From Chamaecrista fasciculata (Eukaryota > Streptophyta > Magnoliopsida > Fabales > Fabaceae): a stretch of DNA of 64,000 nt. The stretch covers positions 30,607 to 94,606 of the forward strand of contig QANZ01048289.1 in NCBI GenBank assembly GCA_003254925.1. Reading direction: 5' to 3'. A program made the translations under genes and the position numbers. The notes beneath the pieces were generated by a model. That model was given only the letters and a program-made list of their open reading frames with translations, made no database searches and was not told the origin of the DNA. This document shows, piece by piece, positions 60,016 to 64,000 of this stretch. The first letter of the stretch is position 1. Each line of letters starts with the position of its first letter.

Positions 60016-60722
60016 CAGAACTGTGGCTCTTGTTATTGACTTGGTTGGTCTTTGAATCAATAACATAAATCTCCTGAAAATATAGAACAAACTCTGGATC
60101 ACCCAGCCTTCAATTTTTGTAGTGCTTTGTCAAGAAGACCTGCAACACGGAGTGATACATCGTTAGCAAGGAAGTGCATCCTTTCAGGTTCCATTTAGAT
60201 CACTTCTTAAGACTTCTATTGTTTTAGTTTTTCTACTGCTAGGGGAATGCTATTGATTGGATTTACCCTTTCATGTGGATATCTCAAGACAAAGTTTAAA
60301 TAGAGAATTAATGAGCATAAAACAGAAAGCAAAGTTTAAAGCAAAGTTTAAAATCAATACATTTTAGGTTTTATATATTTACTCTAAAATAAATAAAGAA
60401 TGTATCATCCTAAGCTATGATGAGAAGGCAAAACCTCTCTCATTCTAACCAAAACACTTTTGAAAACAAAAGTTTAAATAAAAAAACAAAGATATTGTCT
60501 AAGATTTAAATTAAAATAATAGAGAATATTAGATTCAGAGTGCATATGAATATTTAATTTACACCTGAAGCTTGCTGACAGCATTAGAGCGTTCTTTGAG
60601 TTGAGTATCAAAGCTATTTTTCATTTCAATCATCTCAGTTCTTACAATTATTTGAGCTCTCAGATGAGTCTCAATGTGATGTAGCTCCTCTCTTTGTCTG
60701 GCTCCTCTCTTCCTTGCTTCAC
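60016..60722 (-). pseudogene. Exon-like pieces of an unrecognised coiled-coil gene
   Basis: Exon-like segment 60722-60565 has an acceptor (ttttgcaag|) and donor (|gtgtaa) and reads GEARKRGARQREELHHIE... then MKNSFDTQLKERSNAVSKLQ. This charged helical peptide, with heptad-like spacing, is typical of a coiled coil. A second, 60073-60016, is framed by tattttcag| and |gtgagg and reads EIYVIDSKTNQ then VNNKSHSSG. Between them lies a short open stretch, MEPERMHFLANDVSL then RVAGLLDKALQKLKAG, ending TGA near 60095, whose splice context is unclear. Upstream exons are missing: a solo LTR begins at 60865 and nothing clearly coding follows to 63600. It may be a real gene with a large LTR-filled intron or a gene remnant. 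I do not recognise the family. Confidence 0.45.
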
Positions 60723-60864
60723 CTTGCAAAAGAAAAAAAACCATCTTTAGCTGTGCAAAAGGAGATGCTAGAATTAGAAGGCAATTATTTCAACAGATTA
60801 GATCTTTGAACTCAAGAGGTCAAAAAAAGCCAGCATACAACATTCAGAAATAAATAAAGAGAAC

Positions 60865-62946
60865 TGTTGGGAAATCACAGAGCGGAGCACAGCGGAAGCA
60901 AAAATTTTAATTTAATAAAAAAACGCAGTGCCTTGTGATTTCCTACAGGATCCACCAATTGAGTTTAAACCAGTAAAGGAAGAAGTATACCTCAATTCAA
61001 TCGACGGGTTTGAAAATGCTGCGATTCAAAGAAGTCCACTCCAAGCGTCCTTCGTCTACCGGTGATCCACACGAACAGTTTGATGACACCAAGGTGCTAG
61101 CCTTCAGTTCTTTTCTCCAAAAGAACTTGGGACTCCAATCTACGGTTCTTGGTGATCAAGAACAATTCTTGAACCAAGACTCTAGGTGGTGCATGAAACA
61201 AGAACCCTTTCTTGTTTTCTCTCACAAAACCCTAAACCTAGGGTGCAAGTCGATTTTCTCTCTCACTTAGAGAAAGTCGACTTTTCTTCTCTCTAAACTC
61301 TAGGGAGCCAAAATTTTCTCTCTCTTCAAAAGAAAAAGAAGTCACAAAATCAACTTGCCCTAGGCCTATTTATAGAGTTGGGAAATTTGATAATTATAAT
61401 TAGGGAATCCCTAAATTAGTGGATTATCAAATTATAAAATTATGAGATTACAATAATATCATAATTTTAGGACTTGAATTCTTAATTAAAATATTACCTT
61501 AATATCTTAATTTGAATTCAAAATGCAATCTTTGAGAATCAAATGGAAGATCAAATCTTCCCTTGGACCCACAATGCCATGCGCCATCTCCCCTCTATTT
61601 TCTTGGAATTTAATAAATCAAAATAACAATCCTAACTCTGAGGAAGTTATAACCAACCTATTATCTTCCAACAATATTGAATTAAAATATTACTCTAATA
61701 TCTTTAATTCAAATTTTGAATCTTGAAATCAAGATCAAATCTTGAATTCAAATTCATGACTTTAATTAACAAAACATTTTCATTAATTAAAAAGCCAATA
61801 TATGAGGCGCCACCCTCAACCCTAATTATCTTAATATTAGTGAATTTAATAAATCAATAATCTCCTAACTTTTAGGAACCTTATCTGATTTATTATCCCC
61901 TAATATTATAATTGCAAATAGATTAATCCAATTAACTATTTAACAATTAATATATTTAAACTTGTCCCACAAATTTAAATATCACAAACGTAGATTTTAT
62001 TTAAGATAAGACTTTATGTCCCAGACATTCAGTTATGTCTTAAATTGTGTCACCGAGTGACTCACGAATTAACCCTAATTCGTGTCCCTTAAGCGGTGTC
62101 TTGATCCTGCTCATGTGTGACCCAACAGGCCCCACGTGAAGTTGGCAGCAAGCCATCTCTATGACTCAAAAGTCGAGAGCGGACTCGAGCAAGCCATCAC
62201 GTCTACCCAAAACACATGACTTTATCGCTTTAACGTCAAACGACTTAACCTTAGTACCACCTTGTTTTGATCCCGATTGTCACACGATATTTTGGTCCTG
62301 GATAAGGCACGGGAAAGTCATCCTTAATCCAAACGATAACTTTCTCGATTTCCTGAGTTAGTCCCAATTCCCTGTGTGGCAACACATTCCTTGGACAGAC
62401 TCATCGAGGGGCCCAGTTAAATATCTCTCATCTCAATGAGAGACAAAATTCCATCTTGGTCAACCACATTCCTCAGCACGGTAATCAACCAAACCCGTAC
62501 CTAGCCTGTATGGCTACCTTGCTACGGGCAACGTTGGACTAGGCCAAAGTTCGACAACTACAATGCCGGAATAGTCAAGACCTCAGGTCTAAGGGCATCG
62601 TGACAGGTGTACAGGAGAGGCTAGCTCATGACTAAAACCCATGCAGGACTCTCTGGGTCGGTCCAGCAACTTGTAACCCTTACATAATTGCACCATGACT
62701 CTCGTAAAGCATCTAGTGCATGTATCTCTATACACCGAGGTCATGCTGGTCTTTGTTTATTTCAAGTTCCCACTTGAATGAGCGACCAGGGACAGTTTAG
62801 ACTAATTATCTAATTAATCAGGGATTGTCATCATAGTAAACATGATAATAATATGATAACAACTCAATTTATCATCCATAAATTAGTCAAACCTATGTTC
62901 AAAACATATATATAATATGATTGGCCGTAGAGCACAATCTCCAACA
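60865..62946 (-). mobile_element. Solo LTR, copy 2 (2.08 kb), inverted
   Basis: Reading on the minus strand it begins tgttggagattgtgc and ends gatttcccaaca, colinear with 32025-34207. The flanks agaac and ggaac agree at 4 of 5, consistent with a 5-bp target duplication. No internal retroelement sequence is present. Compared with copies 1 and 3 it has small indels, one of which breaks the 61-codon frame that those copies share. Confidence 0.87.
61366..61375 (-). promoter_or_regulatory. LTR TATA box, copy 2
   Basis: ctataaatag on the minus strand lies at the position equivalent to 33687-33696 in copy 1. Confidence 0.6.
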
Positions 62947-63599
62947 GGAACTTGGCCAGAGCATCATCCAAACAAACAGTTTCATAACATCTTTTTGGGC
63001 CTTCCATAAGTAACACAAATACCCAAAAAAGTAAGTAATTAAATACTGCTTTCTATGTTTTGCCAAGTGCTATCTACTTTTCTCCTCCTATTTTGGAAGA
63101 TTAATTAAAACTCGGCGTCTAACAAAATTTATTGCAAAAATTTCATAAATGATTGGATCTACTTGTTATGGGAAGTTTGAAGTTCGTACTCGATGTACAG
63201 TATAGTTAATTAATATCCCAATGACATTTATTTTTCAACATCTACTTCTATCTAATTCAATAAAGCAGTGTCCGCAGCTGCATACTTGCCATCAATTTTG
63301 GGCGAGTTTCAACCAATAACAATTGCTCACTCGCAATAATAATCTGACACGTGGCATTCTAACTTTTTTTTTCCTGAATTTCTTCTTTTGCAAAAGAAAC
63401 TTGGCGCTAAAATCCTCTACTACCACCTCAATTTTTTTGTTTAAATTTTGAATTTGGATACGTGTTGGAGAAGCCATCATCAAACTCACATATCTCTCTC
63501 ATTTCTCCATGAGGAAACCCACTATTTGGTCCCTTCTTTTTCACACTTTTAACTATGTGGTCCCTACATTTTTGAAATAGACTATTTGAGACCTCATTT
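62947..63599. other. Spacer between two LTR copies
   Basis: Mostly AT-rich. A minus-strand ATG at about 63480 opens MASPTRIQIQNLNKK, but its continuation is low-complexity Lys-rich and is not supported as a gene. The last 80 bases (ggtccctt, ctatttgagacc) look like part of a MITE arm. Confidence 0.35.
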
Positions 63600-64000
63600 T
63601 GATGGAGATTGTGCCCTAGGGCCAATCATTTTATTTATGTGTTATTGTTTAAACATATATTTTTGATTAATTTATAGAGATAAATTATGTTGTTATCATA
63701 TTATTAGCATGATTACTATGATAGCGTCCTTGATTAATTATAAAATAATTAATCTAAAACTGTCCCTGGTCGATCATTCACGTGGGAACGTAAATGAACT
63801 AAGACCAGCATGACCTCGGTGTATAGAGATACATGCACTAGATGCTTCTCGAGAGCCATGGTGCAATTTTGTAAGGGTTACAAATTGCTGGACCGACCCG
63901 GAGAGTCCTGCATGGGTTTAGTCATAAGCGAGCCTCTCCTGTACACCTGTCACGATAGCCTTAGACCTGAGGTCTTGACTATTCCGGCATTGTAGTTGTC
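63600..64000 (+). mobile_element. LTR, copy 3, truncated by window end
   Basis: It starts tgatggagattgtgccc (a two-base loss compared with tgttggagattg) and follows copy 1 closely to the last base. Whether it is solo or the 5' LTR of a full element cannot be seen. Confidence 0.85.

Noticed and set aside
61010..61270. 86-codon frame on the plus strand
   Set aside because: It is antisense to the inverted solo LTR and lacks any conserved counterpart in copy 1.
63292..63489. Minus-strand frame MSLMMASPTRIQ...
   Set aside because: A plausible start, but the continuation is Lys/Arg-rich low complexity with no splice or homologue support.

Overview
The window is nuclear DNA from a flowering plant, most likely a eudicot. 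It is AT-rich and crowded with transposable elements. Two genes with clear plant intron structure lie in it, and the elements are typical of plants: PIF/Harbinger, hAT, Mutator-type MITEs, an L1-like LINE with a C-terminal RNase H domain, and solo LTRs. Species cannot be assigned from the sequence alone. No virus, CRISPR array, rRNA or convincing tRNA was seen. Assembly gaps lie at 12485-12506 and 37113-37378, with single unknown bases at 14083 and 21488. Layout: 1-8.2 kb is intergenic, holding nested foldback MITEs and two hAT-type elements. 8.8-17.7 kb (minus strand) is a five-exon gene for a PAT1-family mRNA-decapping activator, here called PAT1-A (869 aa). 18-25.7 kb holds MITEs, a hAT element and a structurally complete PIF/Harbinger transposon (20154-24765) with a Myb/SANT-like gene and a DDE transposase, each carrying one premature stop. 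26-31 kb is LTR-like non-coding sequence with degenerate tandem repeats. 31.3-37.9 kb holds hAT elements, one split by a 2.2-kb solo LTR, plus a Mutator-type foldback. 39.8-45.8 kb is a full-length decayed LINE. 46.3 kb is a palindromic Mutator-type MITE. 48.2-54.6 kb (minus strand) is the second PAT1-family gene, PAT1-B (826 aa), with the same exon plan as PAT1-A. 55-58 kb is nested MITE, hAT and possible Helitron sequence. 60.0-60.7 kb carries exon-like pieces of an unrecognised coiled-coil gene on the minus strand. 60.9-62.9 kb is a second copy of the 2.2-kb solo LTR, inverted, and a third copy starts at 63600 and runs off the window. How it fits together: the two PAT1-family genes are tandem, same-strand duplicates separated by about 30 kb that is almost entirely mobile DNA. 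Both encode predicted cytoplasmic P-body proteins that link deadenylation to decapping. None of the transposons has an intact coding capacity as read here, so their present role is probably structural and as a source of small RNA from long inverted repeats. I found no obvious undescribed multi-gene system. The most distinctive items are the 52-residue in-frame duplication in PAT1-A, the layered nested insertions with recoverable target-site duplications, the palindromic minisatellite MITE, and two unassigned coding-like fragments at 31.1 kb and 60.0-60.7 kb.
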